From Gemmatimonadota bacterium (GTDB taxonomy: Bacteria > Gemmatimonadota > Gemmatimonadetes > Gemmatimonadales > GWC2-71-9): a stretch of 16,247 nucleotides of DNA. This document shows positions 6,669-13,120 of the stretch, in pieces. The stretch lies in NCBI GenBank assembly GCA_024640185.1, contig JAHEFN010000013.1, positions 1 to 16,247 on the forward strand. Reading direction: 5' to 3'. Each line of letters begins with the position of its first letter. The stretch's first letter is position 1. The position numbers and the translations under genes were made by a program. The notes beneath the pieces were generated by a model. It did no database searches. It saw nothing but the letters and a program-made list of their open reading frames with translations, and was not told the origin of the DNA.

Positions 6669-7318
6669 GGGCCGGGGCTCCAGCCCTCTTTGACCAGCTC
6701 CCAGAGCTCCTTGATCTCCTTGTAGTCGTCGTAGCTCACGAAGCCGTTGACGATCGCCAGCGTCGCCTCGACCATCGCGAAGGTCGCCCCGGCGTTGAGG
6801 GCTCCACGAAGATGGGAATGCAGCTGGCGTGGCGCGTTGAGGACCGCCGTCTGGGCCACGGTGCAGAGCTCGCGCCGGGCGAGGTCGAGTCCCGGGCGCG
6901 ACAGGGTACGCCCATAGCCCTCCGTCAGCATCCAGGCATCGAGCGCGGGATGCAGGCCCCGCTGGTTCTCGCGGAGCTTGGCATAGTTGTCACCATACAC
7001 CGTCCGGCAGGTCACCTCGCCACGCCGGGTCCAGGTTCGGTGCTCGCCATAGCCGGTCGGTTCGGCCTCGTCGACCACCGGCGGCGTGCCGATCGCCTTC
7101 CGCCAGAGCGCGGCCGCGACCAGCGCGCGGGGCCAGCCCACCATCAGCACCGACTGCAGCACCAGTTCGTCACCCCACAGCGGTGCCATCCCGACGGCCA
7201 GCGCCTCAGCGACGCGGTCGCGCACCTCCGGCTCCTCGCCCTGGGCAATCGCCGCGGCAAGGGCGACCAGCGCCCGGCTGGCCTCGTCGAGGGTCTCCTT
7301 CGGTGTCTCCGTCATCAT
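6665..7318 (-). CDS. Carboxymuconolactone decarboxylase (CMD) family protein
   Basis: 217 aa. The C-terminal half (about 96-205) has the family pattern: VYGDNYAKLRENQ, then a segment ending in GYGRTLSRPGLD (134-145), RRELCTVAQ (148-156), and LHSHLRGALNAGAT (166-179). The N-terminal half (about 30-75) looks like a degenerate second copy. The CxxC pair of the AhpD peroxidases is missing: the equivalent stretch is NAPRQLHSHL with no cysteines, so alkylhydroperoxidase activity is unlikely and the substrate is unknown. GGAG lies 5 nt before the second of two adjacent ATGs (7313-7315), which may be the real start. It follows the asparaginase stop by 9 nt and overlaps obgE by 4 nt, so it belongs to that transcription unit. 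Confidence 0.78.
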   Translation of the reverse strand: MMTETPKETLDEASRALVALAAAIAQGEEPEVRDRVAEALAVGMAPLWGDELVLQSVLMVGWPRALVAAALWRKAIGTPPVVDEAEPTGYGEHRTWTRRGEVTCRTVYGDNYAKLRENQRGLHPALDAWMLTEGYGRTLSRPGLDLARRELCTVAQTAVLNAPRQLHSHLRGALNAGATFAMVEATLAIVNGFVSYDDYKEIKELWELVKEGWSPGP

Positions 7319-7327
7319 CGCTCCGTG

Positions 7328-8329
7328 TCACGCAAAGTCGAGCGCACCGCGCAATTCGGTCCGCCCCGTGGGCTCGCCGCGGGTGTTGTAGATCACCGGC
7401 TCACGCCAGGGATCGAGTTCGGGCCACCGCGACGTCTCTCCAGGCATCAGGCGCTCGACCACACGCTCCATGACGCCAACCATGGCAATCGCCGCCGCCC
7501 GCATGTCGCCATCCTCGACCTTGAGGGCGATCCCCACCCGTCGGGTCGGCAAGGCGGCCGCATAGACCCCTTCGGCACCGACCTTGACGAGGATGCCGCC
7601 CGGCCAAGCCTGCATCATCGCGGTGTCGAGTCTTCCCCGCCCCGCGATGAGATAGGGGTGCGCCAGCATCGCCTCACGAATCGTCGCGGCCGCCGGATCC
7701 TGGCTGGCACCCAACCGGGCCCAGGCCAGCGCCAGCCCATCGAGCCGTGTGGCAACGGCCGCCGCGGTGCAGCCGTCAATCCCCCACACCAGGCCGTCCA
7801 TCCCCACCCCACTCCAGTCGGCGATGGTCGCGGCCACCGCGTCCTGCACCGGATGGCCCACCGACTGATACCCGCCGAGTGGCCACTCCGCCAACTGCGC
7901 GAGAGCCAGCATCGCGGCGTGATTGCCAGAACAGTTGCTTGCCAACGGGCCGAGGGTGGCGCCACTGCGGACCATCTCGTCGGCCACCTTGGGGTCGAGC
8001 GAACGGTGCCCCCCACAGGAGAGATCCGACTCCGACAGCCCGGTCGCTGCCAGCCAGCGGGCCGCCACCTCCTGATGGAGCGCCTCGCCGTTGTGCGAGG
8101 CGCACGCCAGGGCGAGTTCCTCGGTTCGCAGGCCGAAGTGGTCCACCCCACCCCGTGCCACGAGGGGCATGAGTTGGAACGGCTTGGCGGTCGACCGCCA
8201 AAAGGTGGTCTGCGACCAGTCGCCGACACCAGCCACCGGCCGGCCATCGGCGTCGACGACCGCGACCGTCAGGCGGTGCCGGGATTCCACCCGGTTGCCC
8301 CGGGTATCGACAAGGATCAGATCTGCCAT
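7328..8329 (-). CDS. L-asparaginase II family protein (PF06089 type)
   Basis: 333 aa, similar in length to the Rhizobium etli inducible type of asparaginase, which hydrolyses L-asparagine to aspartate and ammonia. Family features: RSTAKPFQ (45-52) with a Ser/Lys pair at 46/49; ASHNGE (77-82); SNCSGNH (131-137); DGC (185-187); and GIALKVEDG (266-274) with Lys270. From memory, the R. etli enzyme binds zinc through two Cys and the Lys of NCSGKH; here that Lys is Asn136 while both Cys (133, 187) remain. No signal peptide is visible, so it is probably cytoplasmic. It leads the leftward operon asparaginase-CMD-obgE-dprA. The ATG at 8327-8329 has no Shine-Dalgarno but has TATCTT 8 nt upstream. Confidence 0.87.
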   Translation of the reverse strand: MADLILVDTRGNRVESRHRLTVAVVDADGRPVAGVGDWSQTTFWRSTAKPFQLMPLVARGGVDHFGLRTEELALACASHNGEALHQEVAARWLAATGLSESDLSCGGHRSLDPKVADEMVRSGATLGPLASNCSGNHAAMLALAQLAEWPLGGYQSVGHPVQDAVAATIADWSGVGMDGLVWGIDGCTAAAVATRLDGLALAWARLGASQDPAAATIREAMLAHPYLIAGRGRLDTAMMQAWPGGILVKVGAEGVYAAALPTRRVGIALKVEDGDMRAAAIAMVGVMERVVERLMPGETSRWPELDPWREPVIYNTRGEPTGRTELRGALDFA

Positions 8330-8389
8330 TGGGGGCCAAGATACCCGGTGGCGGTCGCGTGCGTCACCTTCCCGCGCCTACTTTGGGGG
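8330..8389. promoter_or_regulatory. Divergent promoter region between asparaginase and heptose kinase genes
   Basis: The 60 bp between the two start codons carry a minus-strand TATCTT (8338-8343), 8 nt before the asparaginase ATG, and a plus-strand TACTTT (8379-8384), 5 nt before the kinase ATG. Neither gene has a properly spaced Shine-Dalgarno; the GGGGG before the kinase ATG touches the codon. Both spacings predict transcription starting at or beside the start codon. No convincing -35 boxes or operator repeats are seen. Confidence 0.45.
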
Positions 8390-9391
8390 ATGACCACCAG
8401 CATGCACGCACTCAGTCGAGACCGCATGGTCGAGATTCTCGATCAAATGGAGGGCATCCGGGTCGCCGTGATCGGCGATGTGATGCTCGATCGCTACCTG
8501 CTCGGGACGGTTGACCGGGTCTCGCCGGAGGCACCGGTCCCCGTCGTGGTCGTCGATGAGGAACGGGATGAACCCGGGGGTGCGGCCAACGTCGCTGCCA
8601 ACATCGCAGCGCTGGGCGCGATCGCCGACCTGGTCGGGGCCATCGGTGATGATCCGGCCGGGGCTCGCCTGCGCGAGGTCCTCGGCAGCCATGAGGTCGA
8701 GTGTGGCGGGCTGATCACGGTGACCGGCCGGCCCACCACCACCAAGTCCCGAATCATCGCGCAGGGCCAGCAAGTCGTCCGCATCGATCGCGAGGTCGAC
8801 AATGGCTTGGCCGACCGCTTCCGGGACGCCCTGGTCGAGGCTGCCCACCGGGTGATCGAGGCGGCCGACGTGCTGGTGCTGACCGACTACGACAAGGGTG
8901 TGCTCGATGAGGCACTGATCACCGATCTGGTGGCGATCGCCCGGCAGCAGCAGATCCCGATCGTCGCCGATCCCAAGCGGCGGCACTTCTTCGCCTTCAA
9001 GGGCGTGACCGTGCTGAAGCCCAATCGACGCGAACTCGATGACGCCCTGCATACCCACACCACCGGCGAGGATATCGACCTCACCGCGGCGCGGAGCCGA
9101 CTCGACGTCGAGCACCTGCTGCTGACCCTCGGTGCCGACGGGATGGCCCTCGTCACCCCGGCAGACATCATCCTGCGAACCCCATCACGAGCCCTCGGGG
9201 TCTTCGATGTCTCGGGTGCCGGCGATACGGTGACCGCCTGGGTTGCCGCGACCCTCGCCGTCGGCGGGACCGTGACGGAAGCGGCCTGGTTGGCGAATCT
9301 CGCGGCTGGGATCGAGGTCGGGAAGCAGGGGACCGCCACGGTCTCGCCCAGCGAGGTCCTCGCGGCCTGCGAAGCCCTCCACGGCGGGTAG
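8390..9391 (+). CDS. rfaE1: D-glycero-beta-D-manno-heptose-7-phosphate kinase (RfaE1/HldE N-terminal type)
   Basis: 333 aa PfkB-family sugar kinase that makes heptose 1,7-bisphosphate on the route to ADP-heptose for LPS inner core. IGDVMLDRYLLG (28-39) followed by RVSPEAPVPVV (43-53) is the heptose-kinase hallmark. Also present: GGAANVAANIAALG (63-76), RPTTTKSRI (114-122), ADPKRRHFFAF then LKPNRREL (193-216), and the PfkB signature DVSGAGDT (273-280) with the catalytic Asp279. The nucleotidylyltransferase domain of bifunctional HldE is absent, so that step must be encoded elsewhere. The start ATG 8390-8392 fits the family length; the open frame further upstream is antisense to the asparaginase. 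A later ATG at 8402 is possible. A strong hairpin 62 nt after the stop probably ends transcription. Confidence 0.9.
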   Translation: MTTSMHALSRDRMVEILDQMEGIRVAVIGDVMLDRYLLGTVDRVSPEAPVPVVVVDEERDEPGGAANVAANIAALGAIADLVGAIGDDPAGARLREVLGSHEVECGGLITVTGRPTTTKSRIIAQGQQVVRIDREVDNGLADRFRDALVEAAHRVIEAADVLVLTDYDKGVLDEALITDLVAIARQQQIPIVADPKRRHFFAFKGVTVLKPNRRELDDALHTHTTGEDIDLTAARSRLDVEHLLLTLGADGMALVTPADIILRTPSRALGVFDVSGAGDTVTAWVAATLAVGGTVTEAAWLANLAAGIEVGKQGTATVSPSEVLAACEALHGG

Positions 9392-9392
9392 G

Positions 9393-9418
9393 TTTTCCAC
9401 AAAGCCTGCTTTTCCACA
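9393..9418 (+). repeat. Two DnaA-box-like nonamers, TTTTCCACA
   Basis: TTTTCCACA occurs at 9393-9401 and again at 9410-9418, same orientation, 17 bp start to start, directly after the kinase stop codon. Each differs by one base from the E. coli DnaA-box consensus TTATCCACA. Two more similar nonamers in the same orientation lie at 9821 and 9872, beyond the tRNAs. Confidence 0.4.
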
Positions 9419-9452
9419 GAGACCCCACCGCCAGGCGAGGCACTCCAGGACG

Positions 9453-9491
9453 ACAAGACGGCCGCAATCACCAGGATTGCGGCCGTCTTGT
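9453..9491. terminator. Perfect 17-bp hairpin, probable bidirectional terminator
   Basis: ACAAGACGGCCGCAATC (9453-9469) pairs perfectly with its reverse complement at 9475-9491 around the 5-nt loop ACCAG. It lies between the convergent heptose kinase (plus) and the tRNA unit (minus). The stem ends in CTTGT on both strands, giving a weak U-rich flank rather than a full T tract. Confidence 0.7.
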
Positions 9492-9548
9492 GCACTGTTC
9501 CGAGCCAGCCCGGGAGGCTCCACTCACTGACTGACCCGGCGACCCTCC

Positions 9549-9564
9549 CCATCCAGCGGGATGG
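9549..9564. terminator. Small hairpin 3' of tRNA-Val
   Basis: CCATCC, loop AGCG, GGATGG: a perfect 6-bp stem 11 nt downstream of the tRNA-Val 3' end on the minus strand. It has no T tract. It could be a 3'-end processing or termination aid; the 17-bp hairpin further on is the stronger candidate. Confidence 0.3.
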
Positions 9565-9574
9565 TTCGGGGCGA

Positions 9575-9648
9575 TGGGCGATGAGGGGCTCGAACCCCCG
9601 ACCTCGCGCATGTGAGGCGCGCGCTCTAACCAGCTGAGCTAATCGCCC
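9575..9648 (-). tRNA. tRNA-Val (anticodon CAC)
   Basis: A full cloverleaf of 74 nt folds on the minus strand: acceptor GGGCGAT/ATCGCCC, D arm GCTC...GAGC, anticodon stem CGCGC/GCGCG with loop CTCACAT (anticodon CAC, 9612-9614), and T arm with loop TTCGAAC. The discriminator base is A. CCA is not encoded (TCG follows), so the CCA-adding enzyme is needed. It lies 50 nt downstream of the CAU tRNA, probably in the same transcript. Confidence 0.95.
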
Positions 9649-9698
9649 GCTCCGGCGGGAGGGGATGATACCATTCTTCGGATGGACCTGCAAGCCAG

Positions 9699-9772
9699 TG
9701 GCCCCGGAGGGATTCGAACCCCCGACCCTCGGATTATGAGTCCGGTGCTCTAACCACCTGAGCTACGGGGCC
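9699..9772 (-). tRNA. tRNA with CAT anticodon (elongator Met or Ile2)
   Basis: A full 74-nt cloverleaf: acceptor GGCCCCG/CGGGGCC, D arm GCTC...GAGC, anticodon loop CTCATAA (anticodon CAT, 9736-9738), T loop TTCGAAT, discriminator A. The acceptor has a paired first base, so it is not an initiator. Elongator Met and lysidine-modified Ile2 cannot be separated safely by eye; the GGCCCC acceptor is reminiscent of E. coli Ile2. The outermost anticodon-stem pair (27-43) is C-A, a mismatch. CCA is not encoded. Confidence 0.93.
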
Positions 9773-9791
9773 CAACAGACACAACAACAAC

Positions 9792-9797
9792 ACCTTA
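9792..9797 (-). promoter_or_regulatory. Putative -10 element for the tRNA unit
   Basis: Minus-strand TAAGGT, preceded by TG, lies 19 nt before the 5' end of the CAT tRNA, a distance that would leave a short leader of about 13 nt. No clear -35 element is visible. Confidence 0.25.
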
Positions 9798-9820
9798 CAG
9801 CCCACCGTTCGAGTACTTTC

Positions 9821-9829
9821 TTTTCCACA
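9821..9829 (+). repeat. DnaA-box-like nonamer TTTTCCACA
   Basis: Third exact copy of TTTTCCACA, same orientation as the pair at 9393-9418, upstream of the tRNA unit in a locally AT-richer stretch. Confidence 0.35.
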
Positions 9830-9871
9830 GAGGGAGTGAGTCATACCCCCTCCCCCCTCATTTTGGGTCGG

Positions 9872-9880
9872 TTCTCCACA
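9872..9880 (+). repeat. DnaA-box-like nonamer TTCTCCACA (variant)
   Basis: TTCTCCACA differs by one base from the three TTTTCCACA copies and has the same orientation. It lies 18 nt beyond the stop codon of the leftward glycosyltransferase gene. Confidence 0.25.
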
Positions 9881-9897
9881 TCCGGAATCGCCGAGGG

Positions 9898-10974
9898 CTA
9901 TTTGGTGCCCCGGACCTTGGCATAGAGGTCGAGATGGGCCTGGGTCATCCGGTCCACGGTGAACCGCTCCTTGACGCGTGCGTGCCCCTGCGCACCGAGC
10001 TTCTGTCGCAACCCCGCGTCCTCGGCAAGGACGCGCATCGCGTCGGCGAGGGCCCTGGCATCCCGGATCGGGACCTCGAGACCGGTCTCCATTGGCACGT
10101 TCACCTCGCGTACTCCCGAGGGGACCGCCGTGGTGATCACCGGACGCCGAGCCGCCATCGCCTCGAGCAGGACCATGCCGAACATTTCCTGAACCGTCAC
10201 CGAGGGCAACACCAGGAAATCGGCATCCGCCATCCGCCGGGGAAGATCCTCGTCGGGGTATTCCCCCCACCACTTCACGCGGTCGCTGACCGCCAGGGCA
10301 TCGGCGAGCGTGCGGAGCCGGTGGCGCTCCGGTCCGTCGCCCACCACGTCGAGCCGCAATTCGGGGACGAACTCCAGCGCCCGGAGGAGGAAGTCCACAC
10401 CCTTCCAGGGCACCAGTTGCCCGATGAACAGCGCTTTCGGTGGATTGCCTGGCGGTGGTGGTGGCACGAGTTCCCAGCGGCGCTCATCGATGCCGAAGGG
10501 AATCACCTCGACCTTCTCCTCGAATCCCTTCAACTCGGTGGAGAGCGCAATGTGGGCCTTCGTGGGCACCACGATCGCCTCGGCGCTCCTGAGGGCATAC
10601 CATCCCGGCAGCTTGTACTTCACGCTGCCGTAATCGGCGTGCTGGGTGACCACCAGCGGTGCGAGCGATGGCCGCAACGCATAGGTCAGGTCGGCGAGCG
10701 AGTTGGGGTGATGCAGATGGATCACGTCGGCACGACGCCAGGCCGCCGGGATGTAGGTCGGCGCCAGCTCCTGCGAGCCAACCGGGGCAAACGACCAATG
10801 TCGCCTGACGGCGGCACGACGACGTTGCCCCGGACGGGGGTCGCCGAACGCGGTGACCGCAATCACCTCGGCCTCGTGGCCTCGATCGGCCAATCCTTCG
10901 GCCAGTCCCTGCACCACCCGCTCCATGCCACCGGAGTGGGGCCAGTAGTACTTGGCAAGCTGGAGGATTCGCAT
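9898..10974 (-). CDS. Glycosyltransferase family 4 protein (A)
   Basis: 358 aa, GT-B fold, retaining GT4-like transferase; cytoplasmic or membrane-associated, adding a sugar from a nucleotide donor to a surface glycan. The N-terminal domain starts RILQLAKYYWPHSGGMERV (2-20) with the glycine-rich acceptor loop and has DVIHLHHPNSL (83-93). The donor domain has ALFIGQLVPWKGVDFLL (181-197), VVGDGPE (210-216) and the EX7E motif E263-E271 in VQEMFGMVLLEAMAARRPV. A run of five prolines (171-175) separates the two domains. The donor and acceptor cannot be told from sequence. ATG 10972-10974 has no Shine-Dalgarno but TACTTT ends 7 nt upstream. It diverges from a second GT4 gene with 38 bp between start codons. 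Confidence 0.88.
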   Translation of the reverse strand: MRILQLAKYYWPHSGGMERVVQGLAEGLADRGHEAEVIAVTAFGDPRPGQRRRAAVRRHWSFAPVGSQELAPTYIPAAWRRADVIHLHHPNSLADLTYALRPSLAPLVVTQHADYGSVKYKLPGWYALRSAEAIVVPTKAHIALSTELKGFEEKVEVIPFGIDERRWELVPPPPPGNPPKALFIGQLVPWKGVDFLLRALEFVPELRLDVVGDGPERHRLRTLADALAVSDRVKWWGEYPDEDLPRRMADADFLVLPSVTVQEMFGMVLLEAMAARRPVITTAVPSGVREVNVPMETGLEVPIRDARALADAMRVLAEDAGLRQKLGAQGHARVKERFTVDRMTQAHLDLYAKVRGTK

Positions 10975-11012
10975 GGGGTGGAAAGTAACGGCCTCCGGGG
11001 CATCTTTCTCCA
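10975..11012. promoter_or_regulatory. Compact divergent promoter between the two glycosyltransferase genes
   Basis: Only 38 bp separate the start codons. A minus-strand TACTTT (10982-10987) ends 7 nt before the leftward ATG, and a plus-strand CATCTT (11001-11006, or ATCTTT shifted by one) ends 6 nt before the rightward GTG. There is no room for long leaders, and no Shine-Dalgarno precedes either start codon. Confidence 0.4.
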
Positions 11013-12083
11013 GTGCGCGTCCTGATCCTCTCCCCCGAGCCCACCCCGATGGGCCTCCTCCACTCCCTGGTCGCCTTGGGCGTCGAGCCGATCGTGGCCC
11101 GAGCGCGGGGCGAAACGGCCGCCGAGGGACTGGTGCGCTTCGAGCGGGTCAGCACGCGGGGCAAGCCCGACGACCCGATGGACCTGCGCTGGTCGCGCAA
11201 GGCGTTGCGGGTTCTCGTCCGCGACCTCCGACCCGACCTGATCCACATCGTGGCCGATCCGTGGACCCCGACCGCCGAGGCCGGCGCGGCCGCGGCCCGT
11301 GACCTCAAGATCCCCTATGTGCTTGTTGGCAGTGCCTCGCTCGGTGGCCCGAAGGGAATCACGGCCAGGTGGCAGGCACGCCGCATCCGCGATGGGGCCG
11401 CTGGGTTGGCCGGGACCGTGGCCCCGGCACTCGCGCACCTCGCCGAGGACGCGGCCGACGGTCCGCGCGCCGTCCTCCCCCATCTGGGGTTCGACATTCC
11501 GCCCAAGGTCGAGGCGCGCCCCGATCCCCCCTTCCCCACCCTGGCGGTGTTCGGTCGCGTCGTGCCCGAGCGCGGGATCGACCTGCTGCTGGAGGCGCTG
11601 GCGGAGGTCTTCGGTGAGTGGCGGCTGCGGATCGTGGGGAGCGGACCGGAGCAGGAGGCCCTCGAGGCTCAGGCACAGCGTCTGGGACTCTCCGCCCGGA
11701 TCGAATGGCTCGGGGGCCTCCCCAGACACGACCTGGGGCCACTCTGGAGCGAGATCGACGTGGTCGTGGCCCCGTCGCGATCGACGCCGACCTGGATCGA
11801 GCCCACCGGGTCGATCATCCTCGAGGCGATGTCACACGGCATCGCCGTGGTGGTCAGTCGGTCGGGCGCCCTGCCCGGGGTCGTGGGGGAGGCGGGGATG
11901 ATCGTGGACGAGGACGACCGCCCGGCGCTCTCCCGGGCGCTCCAAGGCTTGGTCGAGCAACCAGGTCGTACCCGGGGACTCGGCGCGGCCGCCCGCAAGC
12001 GGCTGCTTGAGCAGTACGGCTTCGGGCCGATCGCCGAACGCACCGTTCGGCTGTGGCGGGCATCGGTCGACACCAGGGGCTGA
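11013..12083 (+). CDS. Glycosyltransferase family 4 protein (B)
   Basis: 356 aa, GT-B fold, GT4-like. It starts at GTG 11013-11015 (encoded peptide MRVLILSPEPTPMG). The N-terminal half has DLIHIVADPWTPTAE (75-89); the donor domain has TLAVFGRVVPERGIDLLLEAL (176-196), IVGSGPEQEAL (207-217), and the EX7E motif E263-E271 in EPTGSIILEAM. It is only distantly similar to the neighbouring divergent GT4, so the two are probably not a recent duplication. Substrates are not predictable. Together with the heptose kinase and the GlcA epimerase it points to LPS or exopolysaccharide assembly. It converges with the epimerase gene; the 29 nt between their stops show no strong terminator. Confidence 0.85.
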   Translation: MRVLILSPEPTPMGLLHSLVALGVEPIVARARGETAAEGLVRFERVSTRGKPDDPMDLRWSRKALRVLVRDLRPDLIHIVADPWTPTAEAGAAAARDLKIPYVLVGSASLGGPKGITARWQARRIRDGAAGLAGTVAPALAHLAEDAADGPRAVLPHLGFDIPPKVEARPDPPFPTLAVFGRVVPERGIDLLLEALAEVFGEWRLRIVGSGPEQEALEAQAQRLGLSARIEWLGGLPRHDLGPLWSEIDVVVAPSRSTPTWIEPTGSIILEAMSHGIAVVVSRSGALPGVVGEAGMIVDEDDRPALSRALQGLVEQPGRTRGLGAAARKRLLEQYGFGPIAERTVRLWRASVDTRG

Positions 12084-12112
12084 GCACCAGTGGCGCCCGT
12101 TCCCTCTCACGC

Positions 12113-13120
12113 TCAGAGGCCGAAGTACGCCTTGTACCATGCCACAAAGTGCCCGACACCCTCATCGACCGGCGTGCGGGGATGGAAGCCGACATCCTCG
12201 ACGAGGGCGTCGACGTCGGCCCACGTGGCCGGGACGTCGCCCATCTGCATCGGCACCATGATCTTCTCGGCGGTCTTGCCGAGATGGTGTTCGAGCGAGG
12301 CGATGAGGTCCAGCAACGGGGTGGGTTCGTTGTTGCCGATGTTGTAGACCCGGTATGGTGCCGTCGATGACGCCGAATCCGGGGCGTCACCCGACCAACT
12401 GAGGTCGGACGATGCCACGTGGTCGCTGGTGCGCACCACCCCTTCCACGATGTCGGCCACATACGTGAAGTCACGCTGCATCTTGCCGTGATTGAAGACC
12501 TCGATCGGTCGTCCCTCGAGGATCGCCTTCGTGAACAGGAAGAGCGCCATGTCCGGTCGGCCCCACGGACCATAGACGGTGAAGAACCGGAGTCCGGTCG
12601 TGGGCAGCCCATACAGGTGACTGTAGGAGTGGGCCATCAACTCGTTGGCCTTCTTGGTCGCCGCATAGAGGGAGACCGGATGATCGACGTTCTGGTGCAC
12701 CGAGAATGGCATCGCGGTGTTCAGGCCGTAGACCGATGAGGTCGAGGCATAGGTGAGGTGCTCCGCACCGTGGTGTCGGGCGCCCTCGAGGACGTGCAGG
12801 AAACCGGTCACATTGCTGTTGACATAGGCGTGGGGGTGCGAGACCGAGTACCGGACCCCTGCCTGCGCGGCGAGGTGAATCACCCGGGGAAATCGCTCTG
12901 CCGTGAAGAGGCGCTCCATCCCCTCCCGGTCAGCGACGTCGCATTCGACGAACCGGAAGTTCGGATGACGCCGCAATCGCTCGAGACGGGCATGCTTGAG
13001 GGTCGGATCGTAGTAGTCGTTCAGGTTGTCGAGGCCGACCACCTCATCGCCACGCTCAAGCAGTCGCTCGCTGACGTGGTAGCCGATGAACCCCGCCGCG
13101 CCGGTCACCAAGTGCTTCAT
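12113..13120 (-). CDS. NAD-dependent epimerase, probable UDP-glucuronate 4-epimerase
   Basis: 335 aa extended-SDR protein. It likely interconverts UDP-glucuronate and UDP-galacturonate, supplying GalA for surface polysaccharide. NAD-binding TGAAGFIG (6-13), the DNLNDYYDPTLKHARL stretch (31-46) typical of the GlcA-epimerase (LpsL/CapI) group, HLAAQAGVRYSV (82-93), catalytic TSS (127-129) with YAATK (Tyr152, Lys156), RFFTVYGPWGRPDMALF (178-194), FNHGKMQRDFTYV (209-221) and MQMGDVPATWADVD (291-304). The length is normal. The ATG overlaps the hflX stop (ATGA, 13117-13120) and has GGGAG 5 nt upstream. Its place behind hflX is unusual for a sugar gene; the glycosyltransferases next door supply the context. 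The substrate is inferred from motif similarity. Confidence 0.88.
   Translation of the reverse strand: MKHLVTGAAGFIGYHVSERLLERGDEVVGLDNLNDYYDPTLKHARLERLRRHPNFRFVECDVADREGMERLFTAERFPRVIHLAAQAGVRYSVSHPHAYVNSNVTGFLHVLEGARHHGAEHLTYASTSSVYGLNTAMPFSVHQNVDHPVSLYAATKKANELMAHSYSHLYGLPTTGLRFFTVYGPWGRPDMALFLFTKAILEGRPIEVFNHGKMQRDFTYVADIVEGVVRTSDHVASSDLSWSGDAPDSASSTAPYRVYNIGNNEPTPLLDLIASLEHHLGKTAEKIMVPMQMGDVPATWADVDALVEDVGFHPRTPVDEGVGHFVAWYKAYFGL

Noticed and set aside
6812..8389. Upstream extension of the heptose kinase frame to 6812
   Set aside because: The added stretch lies wholly antisense to the asparaginase and CMD genes and is unlike any kinase; the family N-terminus matches the ATG at 8390.
9453..9491. 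Inverted repeat as the end of an insertion sequence or attachment site next to tRNAs
   Set aside because: The arms are 5 nt apart, giving a hairpin rather than element ends; no tRNA 3' fragment is duplicated and no integrase or transposase is present.
9840..9865. G-rich minus-strand tract (G5 and G6 runs) as a G-quadruplex
   Set aside because: Only two adjacent runs are present, without four separated GGG tracts, so a standard quadruplex is not supported.
9393..9880. Chromosome replication origin
   Set aside because: DnaA-box-like nonamers are present but there is no AT-rich unwinding region and no dnaA, dnaN, gidA or parAB nearby; the tRNA genes interrupt the region.
10444..10473. Run of five prolines in glycosyltransferase A as a sign of frameshift or an EF-P control point
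   Set aside because: It sits at the linker between the two GT-B domains where variation is normal, and the frame stays intact; no further evidence of regulation is visible.
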